Source: Plesiocystis pacifica SIR-1 (GTDB lineage: Bacteria; Myxococcota_A; Polyangia; Nannocystales; Nannocystaceae). From it: 64,000 nucleotides of DNA. The stretch is taken from contig NZ_ABCS01000007.1 in the NCBI RefSeq assembly GCF_000170895.1, positions 106,348 to 170,347 on the forward strand, in the 5' to 3' direction. Shown piece by piece: positions 1-9,651 of the stretch. The translations under genes were made by a program, and so were the position numbers. Each line of letters opens with the position of its first letter. Position 1 is the first letter of the stretch. Under the pieces are notes generated by a model, which worked only from the letters and a program-made list of their open reading frames with translations, was not told the origin of the DNA and did no database searches.

Positions 1-76
1 CTTAGCAGCGGCGGACACCGGCCTGTAATCGCCATCGCTCACGCGGGGGAATCTGCACCGGGCACCGTCCGTCTCC

Positions 77-892
77 ATGTCCATGGTGGCTCGCCTCGGC
101 CCTGCGCTCGTCTGCCTCGCCCTCCTCGCTTGCTCGGGAGGCAGCGCCAGCACCGGGGCAGAGCACGAGCCGCCCGCCGAGGACGCAGCGCCCGTCGACG
201 CGCCCTCGGCGTCCGCGTCGCAGGGCCCGACTCTCACGGCTGAAGTGGACGCGAAGTCGGACCCCGCCGTCGAGCTCGCGCGGCGCCTCGACGCGCGCCT
301 GGCCCTGGGCTTCGATCGGCGCGCCGCGACCACCGTCGCCGGGGACCAGCTCGAGTGGTGGTTCAACGCCGACGAGTTCGGGGCCGTGGTGCTCGTCGCC
401 CGCGACCACGACGGGGCGCTGCTCGCCTACGAGGAGGCCCAGCTGAGCAGCTCCGCCCGGCCCTTCTTCGCCGGCCAGCGCTACCTGGCCTTCGGCGCCC
501 ACGACCCCGACGGCGAGGTCCACTCGGGCCTGCTGATCGTCTGGGACGCCGAGACCGACCGCTTCCGCCGCTTCGAGGCGCCCACCCGCGAGGTCCACGG
601 GGACATCGCCATCCACGACGGCAAGCTCTACCTCGGCGCCTGCAAGACCCCCGCGCCCCTGGGCTTCATCGACCTCGAGAGCGGCGAGGGCAAGGCCTTC
701 GAAGAGCCCGGGCTGCAGTCGCCCGCGTTCTACCTCGACGGCAACGATCTGGTCATCCAGACGCGGGTCCAGAGCAAGAACAAGCCCTGGTTCACGGTTC
801 AAGGCGGCGAGCTGGTCGAGCGAGAGCAGCGGACCAGCGAGGCCCTCGTCTCCCTCGAGCAGCCCTTCGCGTCCATCGCGGTGACCCCCTGA
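77..892 (+). CDS. Predicted lipoprotein of unknown function
   Basis: A 271-residue protein that begins with a lipoprotein signal: a hydrophobic stretch (residues 7-18) ending in the lipobox L-L-A-C with Cys19, followed by a Gly/Ser and Glu/Ala/Pro-rich spacer. It is therefore expected to be anchored in the cell envelope. The rest (about residues 60-271) has alternating hydrophobic segments such as AVVLVAR and SGLLIVWD and may form a beta-rich, propeller-like fold, but I recognise no family. ATG at 77 is used; ATG at 83 is an in-frame alternative. It converges with the lysyl-tRNA synthetase gene, whose stop lies 57 bp downstream. Confidence 0.72.
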   Translation: MSMVARLGPALVCLALLACSGGSASTGAEHEPPAEDAAPVDAPSASASQGPTLTAEVDAKSDPAVELARRLDARLALGFDRRAATTVAGDQLEWWFNADEFGAVVLVARDHDGALLAYEEAQLSSSARPFFAGQRYLAFGAHDPDGEVHSGLLIVWDAETDRFRRFEAPTREVHGDIAIHDGKLYLGACKTPAPLGFIDLESGEGKAFEEPGLQSPAFYLDGNDLVIQTRVQSKNKPWFTVQGGELVEREQRTSEALVSLEQPFASIAVTP

Positions 893-948
893 CGCTCGGC
901 GGCGGCGAAGCGCCCCCGGGCTCGAGTCAGGGCAAAGTCAGAGTCGGC

Positions 949-2580
949 TCAGAGCCCGCCCTCGAGCAGGCCGATGGCCCGCTCGATGCCCATGACCGTC
1001 ATCAGCGAGGTCAGCTTGGGGCCCTTTTCGCGGTCGAGGATCAGGTCGTAGACCACCGGGAAGAACTGCTTGGGTCCGAGCTCGAGGCCCTCGAACAGAG
1101 TCTTCATCACGGGGATGAGCTCGGCCTCGCTCGCGCTCGGGTTGGCCTTCAGCGCGGTGACCAGGCGCTCGAGGGCGACCTTGGCCTCGCCCTCGAGGCT
1201 GCGGCGGATCGGCTCGCGGCGGATCCGGTAGCGGAAGGACTCGGGGGCGTGGTCCTCGATCCAGTTCCACACGCAGCGCGCCCGCTGGTCGAAGAGCGCC
1301 CGCTCGCGCTCGGTGTTCAGCTCGCCCGTGGCCTCGTAGTGGCTCCGGGCCCGGTCGATGTCGCCGTCGTAGATCTGCAGGATCACCGACAGCGGCCGGA
1401 AGCTGGGCTGGAATGGCGGAGTGGTCCCGGCCTCGATGCGCTCGCCCGCCGGGTCGGCCAGGTCGAGGGTGCGCCGCGCGACGGTCCGCTTTTTGTCCTT
1501 GCGCCCGCCGTCGAGGGCCTCGTGGGCCAGGCGCACGGCCCGGTCGTAGTCCTCGTAGAGCTTGAGCACGTCGAGGTCGAAGCTGATCGCAAACTCGGTG
1601 TTGGGCCGGTAGGCGGCGAACAGCCAGCGCAGCATCTTGGGCTCGTAGACCCGCAGGCAGGTCTCGACGGTGACGACGTTGCCCGAGGAGCTCGAGATCT
1701 TGCCGCCCATGCCCTTGATGGACACGAAGTCGTAGGCGACGTAGGCCGGCGCCCAACCTCCGTAGACCTGATCGACGATCTGCTTGGCGGTGTCGTAGCT
1801 GCCGCCCTCGGAGCTGTGGTCCTTGCCGCCGGGCTCGAACATCACCTGCTCCTCGGCCCAGCGCATCGGCCAGTCGATGCGCCACAGCAGCTTGACGTCG
1901 CCGCCCTCGCGCAGGTCAAAGGCGCCCTCGCGGCCCGTGGACTCCACGCGGTAGCGCACGGTCCAGCCCTCGTTCTCCTCGGGGTCCCAGGTGAAGCTCA
2001 GGTCGTCGCGGCCGGTCTCGGGGTCGAAGCCGGCGATCGGCAGCCAGCTCTCGGGCAGGGGCTCGCGGCGGTACTGATCGAGGATCGCCTTGATCGCGGC
2101 GGTGTTCTGAAGGGCCTTGCGGATGCCCTCGGCGTAGGCCCCGGCGCGGTAGCGCTTGGACTGGCGGATGAACTCGCAGTCGATGCCCAGCGGCTCGATG
2201 CTGCGCTCGAGCGCCGCGATGTTGTTGGACGCGTAGCTGTCGAGCTCGCCGTAGGGGTCGGGGACGTCGGCGATGCTGCGGCGCAGGTTGTCCGTCAGCA
2301 TGTCCTGCTGCGGCATGCCCTTGGGCACCTTGCGGAACACGTCGAAGTCGTCCCAGGAGTAGATGAAGCGGACCTTCTTGCCCTGCTCGCCCAGTCGATC
2401 ACGCAGGGCGCGGGCGACGAGATCGACGGTGATGATCTCGCGGAAGTTGCCGACGTGGACCACCCCGGAGGGGGTGATGCCCGCGGCGACGGTGTAGAGC
2501 TCGGCCTCGGGGTGCGCGGCGATGGTCCGCGCCGCGGCGTGGTCGGCCCAGTGGGACAGATAGGGATCCGGCTGTGCCAT
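949..2580 (-). CDS. lysK: Lysyl-tRNA synthetase, class I
   Basis: Charges tRNA(Lys) with lysine in the cytoplasm. The 543-residue protein has the class I Rossmann signatures: HVGN (residues 42-45, HIGH motif) after an AAGITPSG segment, and KISSS from about Lys294 (KMSKS motif). This identifies the archaeal-type class I LysRS rather than the usual bacterial class II enzyme; the length fits the class I family (about 500-550). I chose the ATG at 2580, which starts MAQPDPYLSHW; upstream codons of the open frame look non-coding and would overlap the divergent methyltransferase. The 64-bp gap to that gene must hold both promoters. No class II lysS is present in this window. Confidence 0.93.
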   Translation of the reverse strand: MAQPDPYLSHWADHAAARTIAAHPEAELYTVAAGITPSGVVHVGNFREIITVDLVARALRDRLGEQGKKVRFIYSWDDFDVFRKVPKGMPQQDMLTDNLRRSIADVPDPYGELDSYASNNIAALERSIEPLGIDCEFIRQSKRYRAGAYAEGIRKALQNTAAIKAILDQYRREPLPESWLPIAGFDPETGRDDLSFTWDPEENEGWTVRYRVESTGREGAFDLREGGDVKLLWRIDWPMRWAEEQVMFEPGGKDHSSEGGSYDTAKQIVDQVYGGWAPAYVAYDFVSIKGMGGKISSSSGNVVTVETCLRVYEPKMLRWLFAAYRPNTEFAISFDLDVLKLYEDYDRAVRLAHEALDGGRKDKKRTVARRTLDLADPAGERIEAGTTPPFQPSFRPLSVILQIYDGDIDRARSHYEATGELNTERERALFDQRARCVWNWIEDHAPESFRYRIRREPIRRSLEGEAKVALERLVTALKANPSASEAELIPVMKTLFEGLELGPKQFFPVVYDLILDREKGPKLTSLMTVMGIERAIGLLEGGL

Positions 2581-2644
2581 GGGGTCGAGAGCATGATCGA
2601 TCCCCCCTTGTCTGTCGAGCGTCCGCGGCCGACACTCGCGCATC

Positions 2645-3925
2645 GTGGCGAGCCGAGCCAAACACGGCCGGGGGCGCGGACCCTCGGGCAAGGGAGGGCC
2701 CCCGCGGGGCTCTGGGGGCGCGAACACCCGGCACCGGGTCAAGCTCGCCAAGGCCCTCGAGCGCGCCGTGGGCCAGGGCCACCCGTGGATCTTCCGCGAC
2801 GCCCTCGACGAGCGCTTCGCACGGCTCCCGCCGCCGGGCACGGTCGTCACCGTCCTCGACCGCCAGGGCCGCTTCCTGGCCCGCGGCCTCGCGGAGTCTG
2901 GGCCCATCGGCGTGCGCGTGTTCACACGCCGAGACCGACCCGTCGACGCCGCGCTGATCGCCGAGCGCCTCGACGCCGCGCTGCTCTTGCGTGACCGCTT
3001 CGCCCCCGCCGACACCGACGGCCTGCGCCTGGTCCACGGCGAGGGCGACCGGCTGCCCGGGGTCGTCTGCGATCGCTACGCCGACCACGCCGTGCTCCGC
3101 CTCGACGGCGAGGCCATCGAGGGCTGGCGCGCCGTGATCGAAGACCGCCTCGCCCAGCGCCTGCGCGCCCGCGGGGTCTCGGCGTTCCTGCGCCGCCAGG
3201 GCAAGGGCGAGCAAAAGCGCGTCGAGCCCATCTACGGCCGGCTGCCCAGGGCGCCCATCGTCATGCGCGAGCACGGCATGGACCTGCTGGTCGACCTGGT
3301 CCACGGGCAAAAGACCGGCATGTTCCTCGACCACCGCCCCAACCGCCGCAGCGTCCGGGCGCGGGTCGCCAGCTTGGTCGCGGCCGGCGTCGCGGCGCCG
3401 CGGGTCGTCAACCTGTTCGGCTACACCGGGGGCTTCTCCATCGCCGCGGGCCTCGGCGGGGCCGCCGAGGTGGTCACCGTCGACGTCGCCGCCCCGGCCC
3501 TCGACCTGGCCACGCGCTCGTGGCAGCTCAACGCCCTCGAGCCCCACCGCCACCGCGCCGCCCCCGTCGAGGTCGAGCGCTGGCTGGCCGAGCAGCGCGA
3601 GCGGGCTCCCTTCGACCTGGTCATCGCCGATCCGCCCAGCTTCGCCCCGCGCAAGAGCGCCCGGGACAAGGGCCTCGCCGCCTACCGAGCCCTGCACACC
3701 GCCGCCTTGCCGATCGTCGCCGACGGCGGGCTCTACCTGGGCGCCTCGTGCTCGAGCCAGGTCGACCGCGCCGCCTTCGAGGACACCCTGCTCAAGGCCG
3801 CGCGAGCGTGCAAGGTCGAGCTGCAGGTGCTCGAGCGCAGCGGGGCCGGCTTCGACCACCCCGTGCCCCTGGGCTTCTCCGAGGGCGAGTACCTCGTGGC
3901 GACCCTGTGCCGGGTGCACCGCTAG
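2645..3925 (+). CDS. RlmI/RlmK-type SAM-dependent rRNA cytosine methyltransferase
   Basis: A 426-residue class I SAM methyltransferase of the RlmI/RlmK (m5C rRNA) family. An N-terminal PUA-like RNA-binding segment (about residues 30-110, VKLAKALERAVGQGHPWIF) precedes the catalytic Rossmann domain. That domain contains NLFGYTGGFSIAA (SAM-binding motif I), ADPPSF (motif IV) and a SCS Cys motif (GASCSSQVD), which is the conserved cysteine position of this family. The start is a GTG at 2645; an Arg/Gly-rich basic leader precedes the PUA domain. Its TAG stop interlocks with the stop of the convergent sensor-kinase gene in a shared ctag. The exact rRNA target cannot be read from sequence. Confidence 0.88.
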   Translation: MASRAKHGRGRGPSGKGGPPRGSGGANTRHRVKLAKALERAVGQGHPWIFRDALDERFARLPPPGTVVTVLDRQGRFLARGLAESGPIGVRVFTRRDRPVDAALIAERLDAALLLRDRFAPADTDGLRLVHGEGDRLPGVVCDRYADHAVLRLDGEAIEGWRAVIEDRLAQRLRARGVSAFLRRQGKGEQKRVEPIYGRLPRAPIVMREHGMDLLVDLVHGQKTGMFLDHRPNRRSVRARVASLVAAGVAAPRVVNLFGYTGGFSIAAGLGGAAEVVTVDVAAPALDLATRSWQLNALEPHRHRAAPVEVERWLAEQRERAPFDLVIADPPSFAPRKSARDKGLAAYRALHTAALPIVADGGLYLGASCSSQVDRAAFEDTLLKAARACKVELQVLERSGAGFDHPVPLGFSEGEYLVATLCRVHR

Positions 3926-6900
3926 TCCTGGTACTCGCCCGGCATCACCACCGGCAGGTCGAGGTGGAAGGTCGTGCCCTCCCCCGGCTTCGTCTCGACC
4001 CACAGCTCGCCGCCGTGATCCCGGGCGATGCCGTGGCTCAGCGAGAGCCCCAGGCCCGTGCCCTGGTCGCGTCCCTTGGTGGTGAAGAAGGGGTCGAAGA
4101 TGTGGGCGAGGACCTCGTCGGGGATGCCGGTGCCGGTGTCGGTGACCGAGAGCCGGACCCAGCGCGGGTCGCCGTCGGGGTCCTCGTCTGGATCGCGCGC
4201 GTCTTCGTCGAAGCCGACCAGGATCGGCGAGACCCCCGAGGTCTCCTTGTTGGGCTTGTCGCCCTTGGTCAGCCCGGCCTTGGACTCGGGGCCCTCGCCC
4301 TCGACCAGCGTCTCCGAGTCCTCGTCGGGCTCGGGCTCGCCGCGGACCCGGACCGCGGCCGCGCTGAGCCGGATGATCTTGCGCTCGTCGTGGCCCTTCC
4401 AGCGCTCGTTGATCGCGTCGCGGGCGTTGGTCACCAGGTTCATCACGATCTGCTGGATCTGCTGGCTGTGGCACAGCACCTCCGGCAGGTTGATGGGGAT
4501 CTCGTTGCGCAGGTCGATCTGGTCCTTGCGCAGGGTGCTGCGGATCAGCGACAGGGTCGAGCCGACGATCTTGCTGATCTGCGTGGGCGTGCGCTTGGGC
4601 GCGTTGTCCCGGCGCGAGAAGGCCAGCAGGTCGCGGACGATGGTCGCCACGCGCTCGGCCTCGCCGGCGATCTCGCCCGCGAACTCGCTGACCAGCTCGG
4701 GCTCCTCGCGGCTCATGCCGAGCAGCTCGGCGTAGTTGAGGATGCCCTGGACCGGGTTGTTGATCTCGTGGGCGACGCCGCTGGCCAGGGTGCCGATGGA
4801 CTCGAGGCGCTGCTGCTGGCGCAGCTGGGCCTCGAGCTCGAGGCGGCGCGCGTCGGCGTTCTTGCGCTCGGTGATCTCGGTCGCGATGACCATGACCCGG
4901 CGCGGCTCGTCCTCGATCTCGATGGGCGCGATGTGGGCCTCGTACCAGCGCCGCGTGCCCTTGCCCCGCCCCGAGGAGGCCGCCTTGGTGATGCAGATCT
5001 CGGCCTCGCCCCGGCGGCCCTGCTCGAGCGCGGCCTCGATCGCGCCCTCCCAGACCTCGACGCTCTCGTCCTCCATCGCCGGGGCCTGCCCGGGCACCCA
5101 GCCCGGCAGCGGGCGGTTGACGAAGGTCAGGTCGCCGTGGTCGTCGAGCAGCGCGATGATGTCCGGGGCGCCGTCGACCAGCGAGCGCCACTGGACCTCG
5201 CTGCGGCGCAGGGCCCGGTAGAGGTTGGCGTTGTCGAGGGCGCCGCCGGCCTGAGCAGCCACGAAGTCGAGCACGCCCAGGCGGTCCTCGCTGAAGCAGG
5301 ACGCCGACTGGCGGTTCTCGAGCACCAGCGCCCCGAGCCGGCGCTTGCCCTTGCCGATCGGCATGCACAGCAGCGAGCGCACCCCCGTCCGGCTGATGTA
5401 GGAGTCCGAGGCGAAGCGCACGTCGACGCGGGCGTCGTCGAGGACCACGGTCTTGTCGGTGCGGATCACGTACTCGACGACGGAGACCGGGACCATGGCC
5501 GCGGCGCTGCCGAGCTCGAGGGGCGGGACGATGGTCTGGACCCGCCGGCTCATGCCGCCCAGGGCCGCCAGGCACAGGCCGTCCTCGGTCTCGACCAAGA
5601 GCGCGCCGCGGTCGGCCCCGGCGTTGGTCATCGCCGCCTCGAGCACCTTGCAGATCACCGCCTCGGGGTCGAGCTCCTCGGAGATCGCGGTCAGCGTGGT
5701 CGTGATCGTCTCGAGGTCGAGGGCCAGGTTCGCGTGGCGGTTGCTGCTCGAGCCGCGGCCCTTGGCCCGCCGCGTGGGGATGGCGTCGTTGTCGTTGAGC
5801 CCGAACTGGTCCTCGAGCTGGCGCAGCTTGGCCCGCGCGCCCCACAGCCGGTAGAGCTCCCAGGCCTCCTGGCGCGGCCCCTGGGCGAGCACGGCGTAGG
5901 CCCGGCGCTCCATGTGGGCGGCCATGCGCTCGCAGGCCAGGGCCGCGACGTAGAGGCACCCGCGGACGTTGGCCTCGGCCCGGGTCTGCTCGTAGAGGCC
6001 CATGGCGCGCTCGTCGTCGCCGTCGAGGACGGCGAGCTCGGCGGCCACGAAGTCGCGGTAGTGGCCGAAATTGTGCGGGCTGTCGTGGGCCCAGCGCTGC
6101 AGCAGGTCGAGCTGCTCGACGATCACCCGGCGGCGTCGACGGTGGCCCCGGCCGTCGAGCTCGGCGCCCTCGCGCTCGAGCTCCATGGCCGTGGCCAGGG
6201 CGTAGAGCAGGGCCGCCCGCGGGGTCGACCACGAGCCGCGCAGGACCTCGGCGAAGTCGGTGATGCGCAGGCAGTAGGCGAGCGCGGCCTCGGCCTCGCC
6301 CATGATCAGGTGGAACATCGCCCGGACCACGCAGTTGGCGTAGAACCACACCCGGTTGTCCGTCTCGGGGTCGAACTCGCCGGGCTCGACGGGCACGACC
6401 CGCGGGGTGTCCTCGTCGCGCGCGAGCTCCCCGAATTCGGCGTCGAGGTCACCGACCAGGGCCGCGAGCAGGCTGCCGTTGACCCGAAAGATCTCGGAGA
6501 TGCCCTTGGACAGCCGCGCGCCGATGTCCTGGTGGACGCGCTGGGTGAACTCCAGCAGGCCGCGCAGGTCCGTCCCGACCTCGGGGTGCACGCTCAGGCC
6601 GAGGGCCGCGACGTAGCCCGCGTTCTCGAAGTCGCCGATCACCAGCGCCCGCTCGTAGGTCACGTCGAGGCGGGCGACGCAGTCCTTGTAGGGCCGGCTC
6701 ATGTGCCACACGAACAGCGCCCCGCCCATCTCGGCGCGCACGGCCGAGAGCGTGGGCTGCTCGCCGTCGACCAGCGCCATGGCCTGGTCGGCGAGCGCCC
6801 CCGCAGGCACGGGCCGACGCAGCACCCAGCCCACCGCCATGGCCAGCTGGGCGAAGGCCGAGCCGGTCCCCGGGTGCTTGCCGTGGTCGAGGAACAGGCG

Positions 6901-9651
6901 GACCTGGAAGGCCGTCAGCTCCGCGAACAGCAAGGGCGCGACGATGTAGCTCGAGGTCACCAGCGCCGAGCTGATCTCCATGGCCGCGCACGCGACCGGG
7001 TCCGTCATGCTCGGCCACTCGCCCAGCTCGACCTCGCTCAGCTTGCGCACGCCCATCCACGCGCGGACCACCGAGACCAGCACGCGGACCCGGCTCGGCT
7101 CGCGGTTGAGCTTGAAGCCGCACTCGGCCAGGCCGCGCAGGCCGACCTCGAGGGCCGCCGCCGCCTCGCCCTGGAGCACCAGCAGGCGCGTGCGCTGGGC
7201 GACCAGCTGGGCGCGCTGGACCGGGCTGAGGGCCCAGCCGCCGAGCTCCTCGAAGATCGAGGTCGCGACGTCGGCGCGGCCCGAGAGCGACAGCGCGAGG
7301 GCCCGAGACAAGGTGATCTCGAACAATCGATCGTCGATCGCCTCGGCCGAGGGCCGGCGCTCGTGGAGCACCTCGAGGGCCATGTTGAGCGCGCTCATGG
7401 CCATGTCGTAGGCGGCCAGCTCGAGGCAGCACTTGCCCGCCTCGAGCTGCAGCGCGACCAGGCGCGCGCGGCTGTGCTCGTCGTGGTCGGCGTGGGCGCG
7501 GCTTTGGCCCAGGTAGTGCACGGCCGTGAAGAACTCGAGCCGCGTCGGCTCGCCCTCGAGCAGGGCCCGGCCGCGGCGGGTGTAGAGCTCGCGCCGCGTC
7601 GTCGCGCTCATCTGGTTGACCGCGAACTCGCGGACCCGGGCCCGGCGAAAGCGGTAGCCGGTGCGCGTGGCGAGGAGCAGGTCGTCCTCGAGCAAGGGCT
7701 GGAGCAGCTTCAGGGTGTCCCGCGGCGCGCGATCGGTCGCGACGCACAGCTCGTTGAGGTCGAAGGCCGAGCCCAGGCACGCGGCCTCGCGCAGCAAGGC
7801 CGCCGAGTCCCGCGGCAGGTCGCTGACCCGGGCGTCGATCAGCCCGTAGATGTCCGCGGGGATCGACGCGGTCTCGAACTCCTCGAGGCTCCACCGCCAA
7901 CGCGACTGACCAGCCCCTCGCTCCTCGTCCACGAGCACGCGCTCGAGCAGGCCCATGCGCAGCAGGTGCTCGAGCAGCAGGAACACGAACTCGGGGTTGT
8001 TGGAGGTCCGCGAGGTGATGAAGCGGGCGAAGTCCTCGTCGCGGATGCCGAGCATGGCGTCGAGGAACTCGGTCACCGCCGAGTCCGTCAGCGCGCGCAG
8101 GTCGACGGCCCGGCCGTTGCGCTCGCGGTTGCGCAGCGCCGCCGCGAGCACGCGGATCGGGTGGCCCTCGTGGACCGCGTCGCGCCGGCTCGTGCACACG
8201 AACAGGGTCGAGCCGCAGTCGCTGCGGTCGAGCAGGATGTTGAGCAGCTCGAGGCTGCCCGAGTCCGCCGAGTGCAGGTTCTCGAGGATCAGCGCCAGGT
8301 CGCCCAGCTCGGCCAGGCAGCCCAGCAAGCGCGCGAGGGCGAGGTGGAAGCGGTTGCGGGCCTCGTTGAGGCTCATCGCCGCCGGCTCGGCCACGGGCTC
8401 GTCGAGCAAGCGGCGCAGGTTGGGCAGGTAGTCGACGAGCACCGCCGCGAGGATCCCGACGCGCTCGCGGACCAGGACCTCAAAGCGCCCGAGCTCCTCG
8501 TGGCCGAGGAGCAGCTGGCCGATGGCGTCGTCGATGGCCGCGAACCAGCCGGCGTAGGGGACCGCCCGGTTGCCCTCGAAGCTCCCGCGACCGAGCAGGC
8601 CGCGGCGCTGGATCATCACGTCCTCGAGCTCCTCGGTCAGCGCCGACTTGCCCGAGCCCGAGGCCCCCGAGAGCAGCACCACCCGCGGCCGATCGCCCCG
8701 CGCCGCCCGCTCGAGCTCGCTGGTCAGCAAGGTCAGCTCGCGCTCGCGGCCGTGCAGCGCCCCCGAGAGCGCCGGCAGCTCGAGCACGTCGGCGACGCCC
8801 AGCTCGAACTCGACCTCGGCCAGCTCCGTGCCCGCGTCGACCTCGGCCTTGAGCCGGCGCAGGTCCGCGGCCACCCCCACGGCGCTGTGGTAGCGGTCCT
8901 CGGGCTGCTTCTCGAGCAGCTTCATGACCAGACGATCGAGGGCCGGCGGCAGCTCCGGGCGGTGCAGGTTGGGCGGCTCGGGGGTCTCGAACAGGTGCGC
9001 GTCCTCGAGCTCCTCGGCGGAGTCGCCCGCGAAGGGCGGGACGCCCGTGAGCAGCTCGTAGAAGGTCGCGCCGAGGGCGTAGAGGTCCGTGTGCGGCCCG
9101 GGTTGATGGCGCGTGCGACCGCTGAGCTCGGGCGCGGCGTAGCGGACCATGTTGGCGTAGAGCTCGATGTCGTCGGGGTCGAGGAGCTCGTGCTCGATGG
9201 CCGCCGCGGTCCCGAAGTCGAGGACGTAGACCTCCCCGCCGCCGTGGCCCACGCGGACCGAGGCCGGGCTCAGGGTCCACGCGAGCAGGCGCCGGGCGTG
9301 GAGCTGCACCAGGGCCTCGGCCAGCTCCCGGGCGACCGGCAAGAAGGTGTCCAGGGGCATGGCCTGGTTGGCGCTGAACTCCGAGAGGTCGACGCTCGGC
9401 ACCCGCTCGGACAGCACGACCAGCTGCTCTCGGGTCTGCTCGACGCCGACGATCGGCACCACCCCGCGCAGCTCGTGGGCCCGGGCCAGCTCGCACTCGA
9501 AGGCGAGATGATCGCCGACCCCCGCCACGCTCAGGTCGAACACACGCGCGATCACCTCGAGCCCGTCATCGCGGACGGCCTCATAGGTTCTGGAGAACCG
9601 CGTTGCCCGGATGAGCTCGACGGTCGAGTAGCCGGTGATCGGCAGTCCCAT
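3922..9651 (-). CDS. Giant kinase-like/STAND ATPase/GAF/PAS/histidine kinase
   Basis: A 1909-residue cytoplasmic signalling protein. In order: a Ser/Thr kinase-like domain (about 7-265); a STAND/AAA ATPase starting with Walker A GASGSGKS (329-336); a long alpha-helical TPR-like region (about 600-1270); a GAF domain (about 1290-1450); a PAS domain (about 1470-1590); and a histidine kinase with H-box His1628 (HEINNP), N-box NLVTNARDA and G-boxes DTGTGIP and GTGLGLSLS near the C-terminus. An acidic insert (about 1765-1830) splits the ATPase domain. The kinase-like domain keeps DFG (145-147) but reads AWTLSPASV (124-132) where HRDLKPENI is expected and has Arg36 at the VAIK lysine, so it looks like a pseudokinase. 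No response regulator is adjacent. A small dyad (accctg-cgt-cagggt) lies at 9662-9676, just upstream of the start. Confidence 0.93.
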   Translation of the reverse strand: MGLPITGYSTVELIRATRFSRTYEAVRDDGLEVIARVFDLSVAGVGDHLAFECELARAHELRGVVPIVGVEQTREQLVVLSERVPSVDLSEFSANQAMPLDTFLPVARELAEALVQLHARRLLAWTLSPASVRVGHGGGEVYVLDFGTAAAIEHELLDPDDIELYANMVRYAAPELSGRTRHQPGPHTDLYALGATFYELLTGVPPFAGDSAEELEDAHLFETPEPPNLHRPELPPALDRLVMKLLEKQPEDRYHSAVGVAADLRRLKAEVDAGTELAEVEFELGVADVLELPALSGALHGRERELTLLTSELERAARGDRPRVVLLSGASGSGKSALTEELEDVMIQRRGLLGRGSFEGNRAVPYAGWFAAIDDAIGQLLLGHEELGRFEVLVRERVGILAAVLVDYLPNLRRLLDEPVAEPAAMSLNEARNRFHLALARLLGCLAELGDLALILENLHSADSGSLELLNILLDRSDCGSTLFVCTSRRDAVHEGHPIRVLAAALRNRERNGRAVDLRALTDSAVTEFLDAMLGIRDEDFARFITSRTSNNPEFVFLLLEHLLRMGLLERVLVDEERGAGQSRWRWSLEEFETASIPADIYGLIDARVSDLPRDSAALLREAACLGSAFDLNELCVATDRAPRDTLKLLQPLLEDDLLLATRTGYRFRRARVREFAVNQMSATTRRELYTRRGRALLEGEPTRLEFFTAVHYLGQSRAHADHDEHSRARLVALQLEAGKCCLELAAYDMAMSALNMALEVLHERRPSAEAIDDRLFEITLSRALALSLSGRADVATSIFEELGGWALSPVQRAQLVAQRTRLLVLQGEAAAALEVGLRGLAECGFKLNREPSRVRVLVSVVRAWMGVRKLSEVELGEWPSMTDPVACAAMEISSALVTSSYIVAPLLFAELTAFQVRLFLDHGKHPGTGSAFAQLAMAVGWVLRRPVPAGALADQAMALVDGEQPTLSAVRAEMGGALFVWHMSRPYKDCVARLDVTYERALVIGDFENAGYVAALGLSVHPEVGTDLRGLLEFTQRVHQDIGARLSKGISEIFRVNGSLLAALVGDLDAEFGELARDEDTPRVVPVEPGEFDPETDNRVWFYANCVVRAMFHLIMGEAEAALAYCLRITDFAEVLRGSWSTPRAALLYALATAMELEREGAELDGRGHRRRRRVIVEQLDLLQRWAHDSPHNFGHYRDFVAAELAVLDGDDERAMGLYEQTRAEANVRGCLYVAALACERMAAHMERRAYAVLAQGPRQEAWELYRLWGARAKLRQLEDQFGLNDNDAIPTRRAKGRGSSSNRHANLALDLETITTTLTAISEELDPEAVICKVLEAAMTNAGADRGALLVETEDGLCLAALGGMSRRVQTIVPPLELGSAAAMVPVSVVEYVIRTDKTVVLDDARVDVRFASDSYISRTGVRSLLCMPIGKGKRRLGALVLENRQSASCFSEDRLGVLDFVAAQAGGALDNANLYRALRRSEVQWRSLVDGAPDIIALLDDHGDLTFVNRPLPGWVPGQAPAMEDESVEVWEGAIEAALEQGRRGEAEICITKAASSGRGKGTRRWYEAHIAPIEIEDEPRRVMVIATEITERKNADARRLELEAQLRQQQRLESIGTLASGVAHEINNPVQGILNYAELLGMSREEPELVSEFAGEIAGEAERVATIVRDLLAFSRRDNAPKRTPTQISKIVGSTLSLIRSTLRKDQIDLRNEIPINLPEVLCHSQQIQQIVMNLVTNARDAINERWKGHDERKIIRLSAAAVRVRGEPEPDEDSETLVEGEGPESKAGLTKGDKPNKETSGVSPILVGFDEDARDPDEDPDGDPRWVRLSVTDTGTGIPDEVLAHIFDPFFTTKGRDQGTGLGLSLSHGIARDHGGELWVETKPGEGTTFHLDLPVVMPGEYQD

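Noticed and set aside
3922..3925. Interlocking stop codons (ctag) of two convergent genes as a special signal
   Set aside because: Tight convergent packing occurs at several places here; the palindrome follows from two TAG stops meeting and needs no further explanation.
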